A DNA stretch of 64,000 nucleotides from JAKPQE01 sp041397845 (GTDB lineage: Bacteria > Pseudomonadota > Alphaproteobacteria > Rhizobiales > JAKPQE01): positions 1 to 64,000 of the forward strand of contig JAWKVW010000012.1 in assembly GCA_041397845.1 (NCBI GenBank), read 5' to 3'. The notes below the pieces were generated by a model, which saw only the letters and a program-made list of their open reading frames with translations, was not told the origin of the DNA and made no database searches. This document shows, piece by piece, positions 1-8,908 of the stretch (positions are counted from its first letter, which is position 1; every line of letters starts with the position of its first letter). A program made the translations under genes and the position numbers.

Positions 1-445
1 TGATTGCAGCGTCGTTGCCGGATTGCACGATGACACCCTGCACCAGATCGCCGAGGCGCACGGACGAGCCGAGCTCGACGAACATCGCCGAGCCGCCGGA
101 CGGACCGCCGCCGGTGCGCCAGGCGTGTTCGCTGACGACATATTCCTGGTCGAGTGAGGCAGTGCCCGCCTCCAGCGCGTCGAAAACGACGGCCATGGTC
201 ATTAGCTTGGCAAGGCTTGCCGGCGGGAACGGCTTGTCGGCATCCTTCTCATAAAGGACCGTGCCGGTGTCATAGTTGACGAGAATGGCAAAGGGCGCCT
301 TGGAGGCGAACGGCTCGGGCTCGTCGGCGGCGCTGGCACCCTTCAGCGACAGCGCGGCAACGAAAAACGCGATGGCGACGGCCGCGACCGCCCCGGCCCA
401 AGATCCGGTTTGCCGGCTCGTGAAGTTCGACAAGTTTTTCGACAA
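1..445 (-). CDS. D-alanyl-D-alanine carboxypeptidase (PBP5/6 family), 3' end outside window
   Basis: This is a periplasmic serine peptidase that trims the terminal D-Ala of peptidoglycan stem peptides. The visible part encodes an N-terminal signal peptide followed by the catalytic start of a peptidase S11 domain. The SxxK motif is seen as PASLAKLMT, and the SxN motif as QSGNDAA near the window edge. The KTG motif and the C-terminal half lie beyond base 1. No ATG is available in this frame. An in-frame TGA lies just upstream, so translation must start at the TTG at 445 (GAGG ribosome site 7 nt before it) or the TTG at 433. The family call is firm; which paralogue (DacA, DacC or DacF) cannot be told. 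Confidence 0.85.
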   Translation of the reverse strand, partial: MSKNLSNFTSRQTGSWAGAVAAVAIAFFVAALSLKGASAADEPEPFASKAPFAILVNYDTGTVLYEKDADKPFPPASLAKLMTMAVVFDALEAGTASLDQEYVVSEHAWRTGGGPSGGSAMFVELGSSVRLGDLVQGVIVQSGNDAAI

Positions 446-616
446 GCAGAAACCTCATCCCCGCCGGCGTCGCCAAATATGCCGCGCGGACAGACCATGG
501 AAAGCCGACGGAGCTTTTCGCCTGCGCAACACTCACTTGCAATTTGTTGCAAGAATATGGCGATCGGCCTGCCGGGGCAAACCGGCAGGCCGGGTTTTCT
601 TCAGAAAAACTGAAGC

Positions 617-1915
617 TCAACGCAGGATATAGGCGTCGCTGTAACCGGCGGTTCGGGCGCGCTCGAGCGCAACTTCCGGATCAAGGCCGGCGGCGAGGCC
701 GGAGATGCGCACGAGGGTGAGCGTGCGGCCGTCGCGCTCGAAGTCGACGACTTTCACCGAGCCGATGTCGGCGAGCGCCTTGCGGGCTCGTTCGGCATTG
801 GCCGGATCGGCGAACACGCCGGCGTGGATTTCGACCGACTGGCGATCATGGGCGGCGCGCAGCGCGGCGGATGGCAGGCCCCTGCCCTCGGCGCCGAAGC
901 TTGCATCGATGACCGAATGGGCCATGGAGATGCGGTCAGGCGCCCGGTAGGAGCTGACGGCCGGAAGCTTGCCGAGCAGGCCGACGGGGCCCTGGCTGCT
1001 GCCAACGCCAATCGGCGAGGCCGACGGCATCGACGCGGAAAGGGCGGCCGGCATGATGTTGACCGGCGTGCCGGAAGGCGCCATCGGCCGGATCGGCGGC
1101 TGCGGCGTGGCGGCGCCAGCGGCGCCTGCTGCATCGATCGCCGTTTCCGGCGCCAATTCGACCGCGGCCGGACCGGTCGAGCCGATTGCGGTGACGGCGG
1201 TCACGACAGGCGGGGCCGGCGGCAGCGGCGTGCGCTCAAGGCCGGGAGGCGGTGACGCATCGGCGACCATGATCGGCTGGGTATCGCGTCCCGGATCGCT
1301 CGGGCCGCCGGGGCTGATCGTGCGGCCATTCTCGGTCAGAGAGGCCATCAGATATTCGTGGTCGAGGCCATCCATGCGGGCCTTGCCGACATAAGTGACC
1401 TTCACCTTGGCGGTGCCGACGCGCTTGTAATCGAGCATCTCGGCGGCGCGCTGCGACAGGTCGATGACGCGGCCATGGGCATAGGGCCCGCGGTCGTTGA
1501 CGCGCACGACGACGGAGCGCTTGTTGGCGAGATTGGTGACGCGCACATAGGACGGCAGCGGCAAGGTCGGGTGCGCTGCCGTCAGGGAGTGCATGTCGTA
1601 GATTTCGCCGTTGGCCGTCTGGCGACCATGGAAGGCAGAGCCGTACCAGGATGCGACGCCGGTCGCCTCATAGTTCGGGTCTTCCTTCGGCTTGTACCAC
1701 TTGCCGGCAATCTTGTAGGGCTTGCCGACCTGATAGCGGCCACCGCCCTTCGGCACGCTGTCGCCATAGCTGATGACGCGCGGACTGGCCTTGCCGTATT
1801 TTTCCTCGGGAAAATATTCCTTGGTGCGCGGCGGGTGTCGCATGGTCTTGGGGGCCGAGGCGCAGCCGGCCACCAGCGCGCAGCTCAGCGCGAGCATCAG
1901 CCCGCGCACTGCCAT
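617..1915 (-). CDS. rlpA: RlpA-family septal lytic transglycosylase-like lipoprotein with SPOR domain
   Basis: A lipoprotein of the RlpA family, which cleaves denuded peptidoglycan strands or helps cell separation at the septum. The start was set at 1915 because it places a classical lipobox (LVAGC) at residues 15-18; an upstream ATG at 1996 in the same frame gives a longer, less convincing signal. The double-psi beta-barrel domain follows, with the conserved stretches GVASWYGSAFHGRQTANGE and VNDRGPYAHGRVIDLS. A long proline/alanine-rich linker leads to a C-terminal SPOR domain (about 70 residues, ending SDAYILR) that binds denuded glycan. It is next to a D-Ala-D-Ala carboxypeptidase on the same strand, a common cell-wall pairing in alphaproteobacteria. 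Confidence 0.88.
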   Translation of the reverse strand: MAVRGLMLALSCALVAGCASAPKTMRHPPRTKEYFPEEKYGKASPRVISYGDSVPKGGGRYQVGKPYKIAGKWYKPKEDPNYEATGVASWYGSAFHGRQTANGEIYDMHSLTAAHPTLPLPSYVRVTNLANKRSVVVRVNDRGPYAHGRVIDLSQRAAEMLDYKRVGTAKVKVTYVGKARMDGLDHEYLMASLTENGRTISPGGPSDPGRDTQPIMVADASPPPGLERTPLPPAPPVVTAVTAIGSTGPAAVELAPETAIDAAGAAGAATPQPPIRPMAPSGTPVNIMPAALSASMPSASPIGVGSSQGPVGLLGKLPAVSSYRAPDRISMAHSVIDASFGAEGRGLPSAALRAAHDRQSVEIHAGVFADPANAERARKALADIGSVKVVDFERDGRTLTLVRISGLAAGLDPEVALERARTAGYSDAYILR

Positions 1916-2619
1916 GGCGCGTCCGAAAATGGCGCCCCGACCTGCCAAAGCAGGATCATGTCGCCGGAAGGTGGCGCGATTGTTGTTGTGTGTCATGCCG
2001 CCAAACTCGCTACACAATTGTCGGCACGCAATCCAGCGTTTTCCGCCGCATTCCGAACCGGGTCCGCACGGGAGGCGGAGAACCTCCCGGAGCCGGACAC
2101 CCCTGCCGATGCGACGCACCGGATCCGCCCATTCGTCTTCATCATGACGATGCGTCCAGAATCGAGTCCAGACATTACCCGTTCCTTAACGGCGACCGCG
2201 CGGCCGGGCGCGGCGCCAGCCAATCGATCAACAACGTTAACGCGTCATGAAGCCGCCTCAATTGCGCCGGAAATGTGGCGGAATTCCGCCAAATTCCGAA
2301 ACGGGCGGTCATGCCGCGCGGCGTATCGTCCATATCACGTCGATGGAAGATACTGCACTGCGTCATGTGCCGATCTGGCACCGGCCGGCGGCTGTTTCCG
2401 TTTGGCACGTCCCCTCCCCGGCAGCGGCCGTTTTGCCGCCGCCGGCAGTATGCTCGGACGCCTGCGCGACAGCTCGCGCCCGGCGCGGGATGCTCCGCGA
2501 TGGCTCAGATGAAGCCGGGCCAGTCAAGATTGGCCGCGCCACTCTCCGCGCGGCGCGAGAGCGCTTGCCAAAGCGGCGCGAAGCGGCTTTCTATGCGCGT
2601 CGACGCCGAGCGTCGAGCC
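1916..2619. other. Intergenic region upstream of rlpA and tRNA-Ser, no gene recognised
   Basis: About 700 bases between the chosen rlpA start and tRNA-Ser. The first 80 to 200 bases may belong to a longer rlpA reading frame. The rest shows no reading frame with protein-like character on either strand. No clear terminator or repeat was seen. It must hold the promoters of rlpA (leftward) and of the tRNA (rightward), but no confident -35/-10 pair could be assigned. Confidence 0.4.
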
Positions 2620-2702
2620 GGACGGGTGGCCGAGTGGTTGAAGGCAGCGGTCTTGAAAACCGCCAGGCGAACCGTCGTGGGTTCGATCCCACCCCGTCGC
2701 CA
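2620..2702 (+). tRNA. tRNA-Ser (anticodon TGA), with two apparent missing bases
   Basis: The 5' acceptor half GGACGGG, T8, a D-arm of the form GGCCGAGTGGTTGAAGGC, an anticodon stem GCGGT/ACCGC with loop CTTGAAA (anticodon TGA at 2654-2656), a long class-II variable arm and the CCA end are all visible, so this is a serine tRNA. Two details are abnormal. The T-loop reads TTCGAT, six bases instead of seven (normally TTCGAAT). The 3' acceptor half reads CCCGTC followed by GCCA, one base short of pairing all seven bases of GGACGGG. Both defects are the loss of one base from a doublet (AA to A, CC to C), which fits sequencing error better than a dead gene. Confidence 0.9.
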
Positions 2703-2812
2703 TTTACAGCCGATAGCCGCCGAAAATTGCCTGTGTGCGCCGATCACTGTACGGCACTAATCGAGGAGGCGACATTCTGCCTCCGTCACAAGCTGATAGA
2801 TTTTGATTGAGT

Positions 2813-3249
2813 TTAAGTCGCATCTGTCCGGCGGTGCGCAGGCATGTCGGACACCACGATCTGCTGTGTCTGCGGGTCGAAGCAGTAGTATGCGCAGACG
2901 CGGATCGGATCGCGTGTGTTACCACCGTTCTTGATGTGCCAGTCGGCTGAAAACCTACGACCGTTCCAGTCGAACTCGTAGGTGTCCGCGCCGCAGAAGC
3001 ATTCTGAATGCCATCCATAGGTGGAAAGTTATTGATCGATCCTTACGCGCCGTTGATGCGTTGGTCTCTGCATCCCGACGCCAGCCACAACAGGCATCGC
3101 GCTGCTGTCTCGACATCTGTGAATACCGGATTCCGTGCACCTCGATGTGCGTTAGGTGTCAGAACCAGTCGGCCTGCCAATTGTTCATCACACCATGCGG
3201 GCAGTTCCTGCCAGCTTGCAGGAATAGCAATGTCCCTGATCAGGATCAT
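2813..3249 (-). pseudogene. Small accessory protein, frameshifted (unknown family)
   Basis: The reading frame starts at ATG 3249 with MILIRDIAIPASWQELPAWC and its ATG overlaps the stop of the upstream gene (ATGA). It hits a stop near 3043. Protein-like coding resumes in another frame (GADTYEFDWNGRRFSADWHI, then TRDPIRVCAYYCFDPQTQQI) and ends with a TAA at 2813. Joined across one indel around 3020-3050 it would give a protein of roughly 140 residues. The end of the protein (QIVVSDMPAHRRT) recalls short proteins found beside accessory or defence genes, but I cannot name the family. It sits directly behind tRNA-Ser, a usual integration site. Frame loss may be an assembly artefact. Confidence 0.45.
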
Positions 3250-4420
3250 CGCCCTTCTCCTTCATCTGGGCTGTCAGGCGCTGAATGCGGTAGGCGGATT
3301 TCTGTGCCTGGGACTCCGAAGAGTTCGCGCGGTGCGCGCTCCTTCTCGTATTCCGCAATGTAATAGTCCTGTTCCGTGGTCAGCGCAGTGACTTGCTTTT
3401 CAAGCGCGTCAATCCGGTCATTTGCGGCGGCGAGCTGGTCGCTGGCGCTGGCGTGCTCGGTCGGAGGTTTTGCTGGCGCAATTGTAGATTGGCGCTACGG
3501 ATCGACGCGAACGGCAGCATCGCGGCCGAGCTTCGTTTGCAGGATGCTTTCCTGCGCGGCGAACTGCCGCATCCAGCGAGTTGCCCGCGCTGCCCTCGGT
3601 CGTGTCCAGCTGATTGGCGAGAACGAGCCGATGAATGTAGGGATCGGCGTCGTCGGAAAAAGCCCGGCAGATAGACGCGCCGCGCCCGCCGAAAACCGAT
3701 TTGAACTTCCAGATCTTTCGGTTAGCCGCTAGCCGCTCGCCTGAGGTGGAGCAGCTGCCCGTGCAGAGCATGGCGCGGCTGAGGGCGGCCGTGTCGAGCG
3801 TCGGATGATCGGCCCGTCCGTTTCGGCCAGGGTCACCACGAGATGGGTAGGTGCCATGGCCTGGATCGGTCGGAATAGTCGATCAGGTCTTCGGCATCCG
3901 CCTCGGTCTCATGGATCGCCGGGGCGACGGAGAGAAGTTTCCGGCCGGTAGATCCCGGTCTGCAATTCTCGACGACCTGCTGGATGAAACCCGGCGTGTG
4001 CGGTTCGATCTGTGATTGGTTTCGGAGCTGCTGACTAGCAATCGGGCGCTGAACTTCGCGGGCTGGTCGGGCGGCAAGCCAGCGTACCCTCGGTGGTCCA
4101 AACCCGTTCGGCGACGGTCTTGTCCGGGTCGTCGGCGCGAATAGCCCAGAGGTCGGACGTTCCGGACTGGAGATGCGCAACATGCTGTTTCGCCCGCCCG
4201 ACAGGTAGTCGAAGGACTTGCGCTCCCACGCCTCGGGCGGCAACTGGCCGCCACAACGCCTCTGCGCCCATCTGAGCACTTCCGCGATGGCGGCGTTGGC
4301 AACGGCGGCAGGTTCGTCGCCAGGCATCCAGCCTGCAACACGGAGCACCTCATGTTCGCGCACAACGCGCGGCATGCGGCTCGCCAGAGGCGATAGGGCG
4401 TCGGTCATGCTGTTGCCCAT
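3246..4420 (-). pseudogene. Large accessory protein with C-terminal coiled coil, multiply frameshifted
   Basis: Pieces of one protein of about 390 residues lie end to end in changing frames. The start is MTDALSPLASRMPRVVREHE, then SDLWAIRADDPDKTVAERVW, IEPHTPGFIQQVVENC, THLVVTLAETDGPII, SVFGGRG, DDADPYIHRLVLANQLDTTE, MRQFAAQESILQTKLGRD, and finally a coiled coil (NDRIDALEKQVTALTTEQ) that ends at the TGA overlapping the next gene. At least five indels and one in-frame TAG (near 3496) would be needed to join them. I recall the central pattern (VVTL..., then SVF.G, then a DPYIH-like stretch) from unannotated proteins of accessory regions, but I cannot assign a function. Together with the 2813-3249 gene it forms a two-gene unit next to tRNA-Ser. 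Confidence 0.4.
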
Positions 4421-4489
4421 GCTGTCATCTCTACTGTAGCAGTCAGTAATTTCGAAGTTTGCACGTTTCACTATGGCTTATTTGATTCC

Positions 4490-4717
4490 TTATCCCATCA
4501 GTTTTTGTAGGGCTATAGCGTCAGTGTAGTTCTCGGTTTCGTCATCGGTCCGCCATTTTCTGACTTCGCGCTGTCGCGCCTTTTTCAAAGGCGCTTCGCT
4601 CCAGTCAGGGCCTCGCACAGGCTCGGGCGGCCATTTGGCCTTGCGAACCCTTGCGGGTTCGGGCGCCGTTTCGGTGGCGCGGGGCAAGCAGCGCCGTCGC
4701 GACTCAATGCCTCTCAT
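4490..4717 (-). CDS. Small hypothetical protein, weakly supported
   Basis: A 75-codon frame whose ATG lies inside the last codons of the ABC-F gene. The second half (RKWRTDDETENYTDAIALQK) has the composition of a soluble protein, while the first half is arginine- and proline-rich and overlaps a short hairpin (GAACCCTTGCGGGTTC). It could be a real small gene, the end of a degraded gene of the adjoining accessory module, or chance. No family is recognised. Confidence 0.25.
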   Translation of the reverse strand: MRGIESRRRCLPRATETAPEPARVRKAKWPPEPVRGPDWSEAPLKKARQREVRKWRTDDETENYTDAIALQKLMG

Positions 4718-6320
4718 GGGCGCGGCACGGCAGTCTGCCGTCGGGCAAGTCGATCGTCCCGTCGAGCCTGAGGGCATCGAGGAAAGTCTCGTCGTGGCTG
4801 ACGACGAGGAGTGCGCCGTCGTACCCGGCGAGTGCAGCCTCGAGCATTTCGATGCTGTCGAGGTCGAGGTGGTTGGTCGGTTCGTCGAGCATGAGGAGCG
4901 AGGGCGTCGGCGTCTTCCCGAGGACGCATGCGAGCCCGGCGCGCAGGCGTTCTCCGCCGCTGAGGCCTCCAGCCAGTCTTTTTGCCTCGCCGGCACGAAA
5001 GCCGAAGCGGGCGAGAACGGCGTGGGCCTCCCTGTCGCCGGACCGGCGGCCGGCTTTGCCGAAGTTCTCCAGCAAAGTCCCATCTGCATCGAGGAAGCCG
5101 ACATCCTGATCGAGGTATGCGACCGGTCCGACCCGCTCGACGGTGCCGGAGAACGGAGCGATGGCTCCGGCGATGAGCCGCATCAACGTCGTCTTGCCGC
5201 TGCCGTTCGCTCCCCGTATGGCGATGCGGCGCGGGCCGGCAATCGTCAGCGACAGGTTCCGGATGAGTGGCTGTCCGGCGACATAGCCGGCTGACACGGC
5301 GTCGAGGCTGAGGATCGTCCGGCCCTGTGGCAGGCCGCATTCCGGCAGTGTCATGCGGAGCGGCTGCAAGACCTCGAGGCGGGTGCGGGCGGCCGCGACG
5401 GCAAGCCCTGTCGCCGCGCGGCGCTCGCCGCGCAACCGGACATTGGCGCCGCCGGATGCCTCGGCCCTCTCCCTTGCGGCATCCATGAGGATCTTTGGCT
5501 GATCGCCTTTGGCGCGCGCCTTCTTGCCGCGACTGTCCCTGCGGGCCTTGCGCTCGGCGGCCTCGCGGGCGCGGCGCGCCGCCTCGGCATCGGCCTTTTC
5601 CGCATCGGCAAGATCATGCCGGGCGGCGGCAAGGTCTTGCTCCTTCCGCTCGCGGTAATGGGCATAATTGCCGCCATATCGGGTGGCGCCGAGCCGGGTC
5701 AGTTCGACGACGGCGTCCACTTCGGCCAGCAGCGTCCGGTCGTGGCTGGCAATGATGACCGTGCCGGTCCAATTGCGGACGATGGTCGCAACGAGGCGAC
5801 GTCCGGCATCATCGAGGTTGTTGCTCGGCTCGTCGAGCAGGAGGACGTCCGGCGACATGAAGAGTTGCGCGGCAAGGTGCGCACGGGCGCGTTGACCGCC
5901 GGAAAGCGCGCCGAGCAATGTCTCCGGTTCGGTCTCAAGACCGCATTGCCGGAGCGCGGCGCCGATGCGATGCGGCAATGTCCAGTCCGCGTCAGGCAGA
6001 TCCTCGGCGCCTGCCCTGCCCGCTTCGACCCGGCGCAGCAGGGCGAGGGCGGAACCGGCGCCAAAAAGGTCGGCAATCGTCTCGCCGGGCCGGACAAGCG
6101 GTGTCTGTCGCAGGAGGGCAAGCGTGCCGGCGATGCGGACCTCGCCGGCCATGGGCGAAAGTTCGCCGGCGATGAGGCGCAGGAGGGTTGTCTTGCCTGT
6201 GCCGTTGCGGCCGACAAGACCGGTTCGGCCCGGGCCGAAGGCGATATCGAGATTGTTGAAGAGTCGGGTGCCGTCAGGCGTCGACCAGCAAAGACTGGAA
6301 AGGGACACGGGTGCTTGCAT
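4704..6320 (-). CDS. ABC-F family duplicated ATPase
   Basis: A soluble protein of 538 residues with two ABC ATPase domains and no membrane segments, the hallmark of ABC-F proteins that act on the ribosome (translation factors or antibiotic resistance). Domain 1 shows Walker A GRNGTGKTT near residue 38, signature LSGGQRARAHLAAQL and Walker B VLLLDEPSNNLD. A charged linker rich in Ala/Arg/Lys/Glu (about residues 230-290) separates it from domain 2 with Walker A GANGSGKTT, signature LSGGERLRAGLA and Walker B LLMLDEPTNHLD. The linker resembles that of the Uup/YheS-type and resistance-type members; the subgroup cannot be settled by eye. It stands alone, with no transporter partner nearby. Confidence 0.88.
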   Translation of the reverse strand: MQAPVSLSSLCWSTPDGTRLFNNLDIAFGPGRTGLVGRNGTGKTTLLRLIAGELSPMAGEVRIAGTLALLRQTPLVRPGETIADLFGAGSALALLRRVEAGRAGAEDLPDADWTLPHRIGAALRQCGLETEPETLLGALSGGQRARAHLAAQLFMSPDVLLLDEPSNNLDDAGRRLVATIVRNWTGTVIIASHDRTLLAEVDAVVELTRLGATRYGGNYAHYRERKEQDLAAARHDLADAEKADAEAARRAREAAERKARRDSRGKKARAKGDQPKILMDAARERAEASGGANVRLRGERRAATGLAVAAARTRLEVLQPLRMTLPECGLPQGRTILSLDAVSAGYVAGQPLIRNLSLTIAGPRRIAIRGANGSGKTTLMRLIAGAIAPFSGTVERVGPVAYLDQDVGFLDADGTLLENFGKAGRRSGDREAHAVLARFGFRAGEAKRLAGGLSGGERLRAGLACVLGKTPTPSLLMLDEPTNHLDLDSIEMLEAALAGYDGALLVVSHDETFLDALRLDGTIDLPDGRLPCRAHERH

Positions 6321-6518
6321 GGGGCTGAACGTCTCGCTTCATGACCGGAAGGGCGATGGCGGCGAGGTTCAGGTCCATGTCGAATGTGTCTCCGGCAGAA
6401 TGCAAGGATGCCCAACCTACGCGCCGGTGTGGCTTTTCCAAGGCGCGGGGCAAAGGGTAGACCGCTTTGCAGGTGGGCAGGGAGGCGGCAGTCGGCGACC
6501 AGTACCAATGTACTTCAT

Positions 6519-8156
6519 TCAGGCGATCGCGATTTCGATGAGGCTCGGGCCGCTGCGGGCAAGCGCCTCAGCGACGGCAGTGGCGATGTCTTCCGTCGTG
6601 TCGGCGCGGGTCGAGGGTACGCCCATCGATGCTGCGAGCGCCTGGAAGTCGATTGGCGGGTTGTCGATATTCATGCCGACGAATTTGCCGGCGACAGCGT
6701 TTTCGCAGCCGAGCTGTCTGGCGATGTTCTGCAGCACGCCGTAGCGGCGGTTGTTGAAGACGAAGAACAGCACCTTCGCGCCATATCGTGCGGCGCTCCA
6801 GAGCGCCTGCGGTGAATACATGGCGCCGCCGTCGCCGGCGAAGGAGGCGACCGGCCCGTCATGGAGAAGCGCGGCGCCGACGGAAGCCGGCATGTTGCAG
6901 CCAAGGACGCCGCCCCTTGCAAAGAAGTAGCGGCCGGGCCGGGTCATCAGCAGCTCCTGGACCTTGCCGAAGGTGGCGGCGGAATCATTGGCAAGAATGG
7001 TGTTCTCGGGCAGTGCGTCCGACACCGCGAGAACGGCGACGTCCGGCGGCAAGGGGCGCTCGCCGGCCATTGCCATGATCTCGGCGCGGATGGCGGCGAT
7101 GTGCCGTTCCTTGGCCGTCTTGCGGCCGGCAAGGCGGGCGGCGACGGCGGTGCGGTCAAGGCGCATGTCGAGGGCGTCGGCCGAGGCAAGCAGCGTCGCG
7201 CCGATGTCACCAAGAAGAGCCAGGTCGGCCGGGTGCTCGCGGCCGAAGGCCTCCGGATTGTCGGCGACGTGATAGACGCGGACCCCGTCGGGGATCGGTT
7301 CGACATCGCGATAGGGATAAGCGACGAAGGCGCGGCCGCCGATGAGGACGATCGCCTCGGCGGCTTCCAGCCGTTCGCGCATCGCCGCGAAATCAGGTTT
7401 CAGCACGCCGGCCCAGCAAGGATGAGCCGAGGGAAAAGCCGAGCGCGAGGTGAGCTGCGTTCCCCAGACGGCGTAACTGCCCGCCTCGGCGAAGGCGACG
7501 ATGCCGGCGGCGGCGGCGGCGGGAAGGTCGTCACCGAGAAGGACGAACACTTTTTCCGGGTCATGCGCGGCGAGCGCGCTCGCGAAAGCCTCGGCGTCCG
7601 GCGAGGCCGCAAGGCGCGGCGCGGCGGAGGCCGGCGGGGTCGGGCCGGAAACGGGCTGGTCGAGAATATCCATCGGCAGGGACAGGAAGACCGGACCACA
7701 GGGCGGCGTGCGGGCAATGGCGAAGGCGCGGCGCAGGGCCTTGCCGACATCCTCGCCGCGACGGACCTCGGTCGCCCATTTGGTGACCGGCTCGGCGAGC
7801 GCGACGAGGTCGCCGGAAAGCCAGGGCTCGGTCATCAGGTGGCGGGTGTCCTGCTGGCCGGCGGTGACGACAAGCGGCGTCTCGCTGGCGCGGGAGGCGA
7901 CCAGAACGCCCATGGCGTTGCCGAGGCCGCCCATGGCGTGGAGATTGACGAAGCCGGTCTTGCCCGAGGTCAAGGCCCAGCCATCGGCCATGCCGACAGC
8001 GGTCGCCTCCTGCAGGCCCAGCACATACGTAATGTCGGGCGCATCGACCAGCGCATCCATCAGCGGCATTTCGGTCGAGCCGGGATTCCCAAAGACGTGG
8101 GTGATGCCCTCGTCCCGCAGAATATCAAGAAGAATGTCGCTGGCGCGTCGGGTCAT
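6519..8156 (-). CDS. Thiamine-diphosphate enzyme, benzoylformate decarboxylase-like
   Basis: A 545-residue ThDP-dependent enzyme of the acetolactate synthase / benzoylformate decarboxylase family. The start at 8156 (MTRRASDILLDILRDEGITH) fits the family; upstream in-frame residues do not. NPGST at 24-28, the activating Glu in GLQEA (residue 50) and the NLH motif (His about 73) match benzoylformate decarboxylase. The ThDP-binding motif is GDGGAMY...FVFNNRRYG. The second catalytic His of the pseudomonad enzyme (in RYHQ) is not conserved; the aligned stretch reads FVAYPYRD. The substrate may therefore be a different 2-oxo acid. It is divergent from an Lrp-family regulator, which probably controls it. 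Confidence 0.75.
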   Translation of the reverse strand: MTRRASDILLDILRDEGITHVFGNPGSTEMPLMDALVDAPDITYVLGLQEATAVGMADGWALTSGKTGFVNLHAMGGLGNAMGVLVASRASETPLVVTAGQQDTRHLMTEPWLSGDLVALAEPVTKWATEVRRGEDVGKALRRAFAIARTPPCGPVFLSLPMDILDQPVSGPTPPASAAPRLAASPDAEAFASALAAHDPEKVFVLLGDDLPAAAAAGIVAFAEAGSYAVWGTQLTSRSAFPSAHPCWAGVLKPDFAAMRERLEAAEAIVLIGGRAFVAYPYRDVEPIPDGVRVYHVADNPEAFGREHPADLALLGDIGATLLASADALDMRLDRTAVAARLAGRKTAKERHIAAIRAEIMAMAGERPLPPDVAVLAVSDALPENTILANDSAATFGKVQELLMTRPGRYFFARGGVLGCNMPASVGAALLHDGPVASFAGDGGAMYSPQALWSAARYGAKVLFFVFNNRRYGVLQNIARQLGCENAVAGKFVGMNIDNPPIDFQALAASMGVPSTRADTTEDIATAVAEALARSGPSLIEIAIA

Positions 8157-8293
8157 GGCCGGCTTCCTTGCTGGTTCAAACGCGGAAACTCTAGCCAGAC
8201 GGACGCGGCAGTGCGGAGCGAAATCCATGGCGCTGGCGATCCGTTGCGCAAGCAGATATCCTGATCGTCCACGGTTGAAGCACTGGATTGCCA

Positions 8294-8749
8294 ATGGACG
8301 AGATTGACCGCAAGATCCTGCGCATCCTGCAAGACGATGCCTCGATCCAGAATCAGGACCTTGCGGCCCGGGTGGGGCTGTCGCCCTCCCCTTGCCTGCG
8401 CCGGGTCAAGGCGCTCGAGGCGGCCGGCGTCATCAGGCGCTATGTCGCCGTGCTCGACGGCAAGTCCGTCGGCGCCGGCTTTGTCGCCTTCATCGAGGTG
8501 CGGCTCGAGAAGCAGGCCGAAGCCTTCTCCAGCCGGTTCGAGGCGGCGGTGCTTGCCCGCGCCGAGGTCATCGACTGTTCGTTCGTGACCGGGGACTTCG
8601 ACTACCTCCTCAAGGTCGCGGTCGCCGATCTCGACGAATTCCATCGATTCCTGACACAGGTCCTGACCCGCATCGAAGGGGTTGCGAATACCCGCACGAT
8701 CATCCCCGTCAAGCGGATCAAGGAGACAACGGCGGTCAAGATCGTCTGA
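8294..8749 (+). CDS. Lrp/AsnC family transcriptional regulator
   Basis: A 151-residue regulator. The N-terminal helix-turn-helix starts MDEIDRKILRILQDDASIQN and continues with LAARVGLSPSPCLRRVKALE; the C-terminal RAM (AsnC effector-binding) domain follows, with the typical SFVTGDFDYLLKVAV. The ATG at 8294 is preferred over a TTG two codons upstream. It is divergent from the benzoylformate decarboxylase-like gene with 137 bases between them. By the habit of this family it likely senses an amino acid or aromatic keto acid and controls that neighbour; this is inference. Confidence 0.85.
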   Translation: MDEIDRKILRILQDDASIQNQDLAARVGLSPSPCLRRVKALEAAGVIRRYVAVLDGKSVGAGFVAFIEVRLEKQAEAFSSRFEAAVLARAEVIDCSFVTGDFDYLLKVAVADLDEFHRFLTQVLTRIEGVANTRTIIPVKRIKETTAVKIV

Positions 8750-8783
8750 GCGCCGGTGGCGGAAACGGACCAATGCTCCGGCC

Positions 8784-8815
8784 GACTACGTAGCTTTTCT
8801 AAGTACTACGGATAC
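8784..8815. promoter_or_regulatory. T3SS-associated CTACG box, copy 1
   Basis: CTACGTA at 8786-8792, six bases, CTAAGTA at 8799-8805, and directly behind it a third partial copy CTACGGA. It lies about 95-120 bases before the start of the RTX/harpin-like gene at 8909. The same half-site occurs in the upstream gap of five other T3SS-locus units. Confidence 0.5.
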
Positions 8816-8908
8816 GCGTCCGCATTCTCATCAGATTGTGGTTAACCGCCGATCAGTGCGAGCTTCAGATCGAAGAATTCAGGCTGCGTATTTCGTAGGG
8901 GAAAAATC

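Noticed and set aside
2703..2812. A duplicated tRNA-Ser 3' end marking an attachment site
   Set aside because: I found no second copy of the last 15-20 bases of the tRNA in the window, and no integrase gene.
4640..4700. A terminator or REP element from the hairpin GAACCCTTGCGGGTTC
   Set aside because: The stem is short and not followed by a T-run in either direction.
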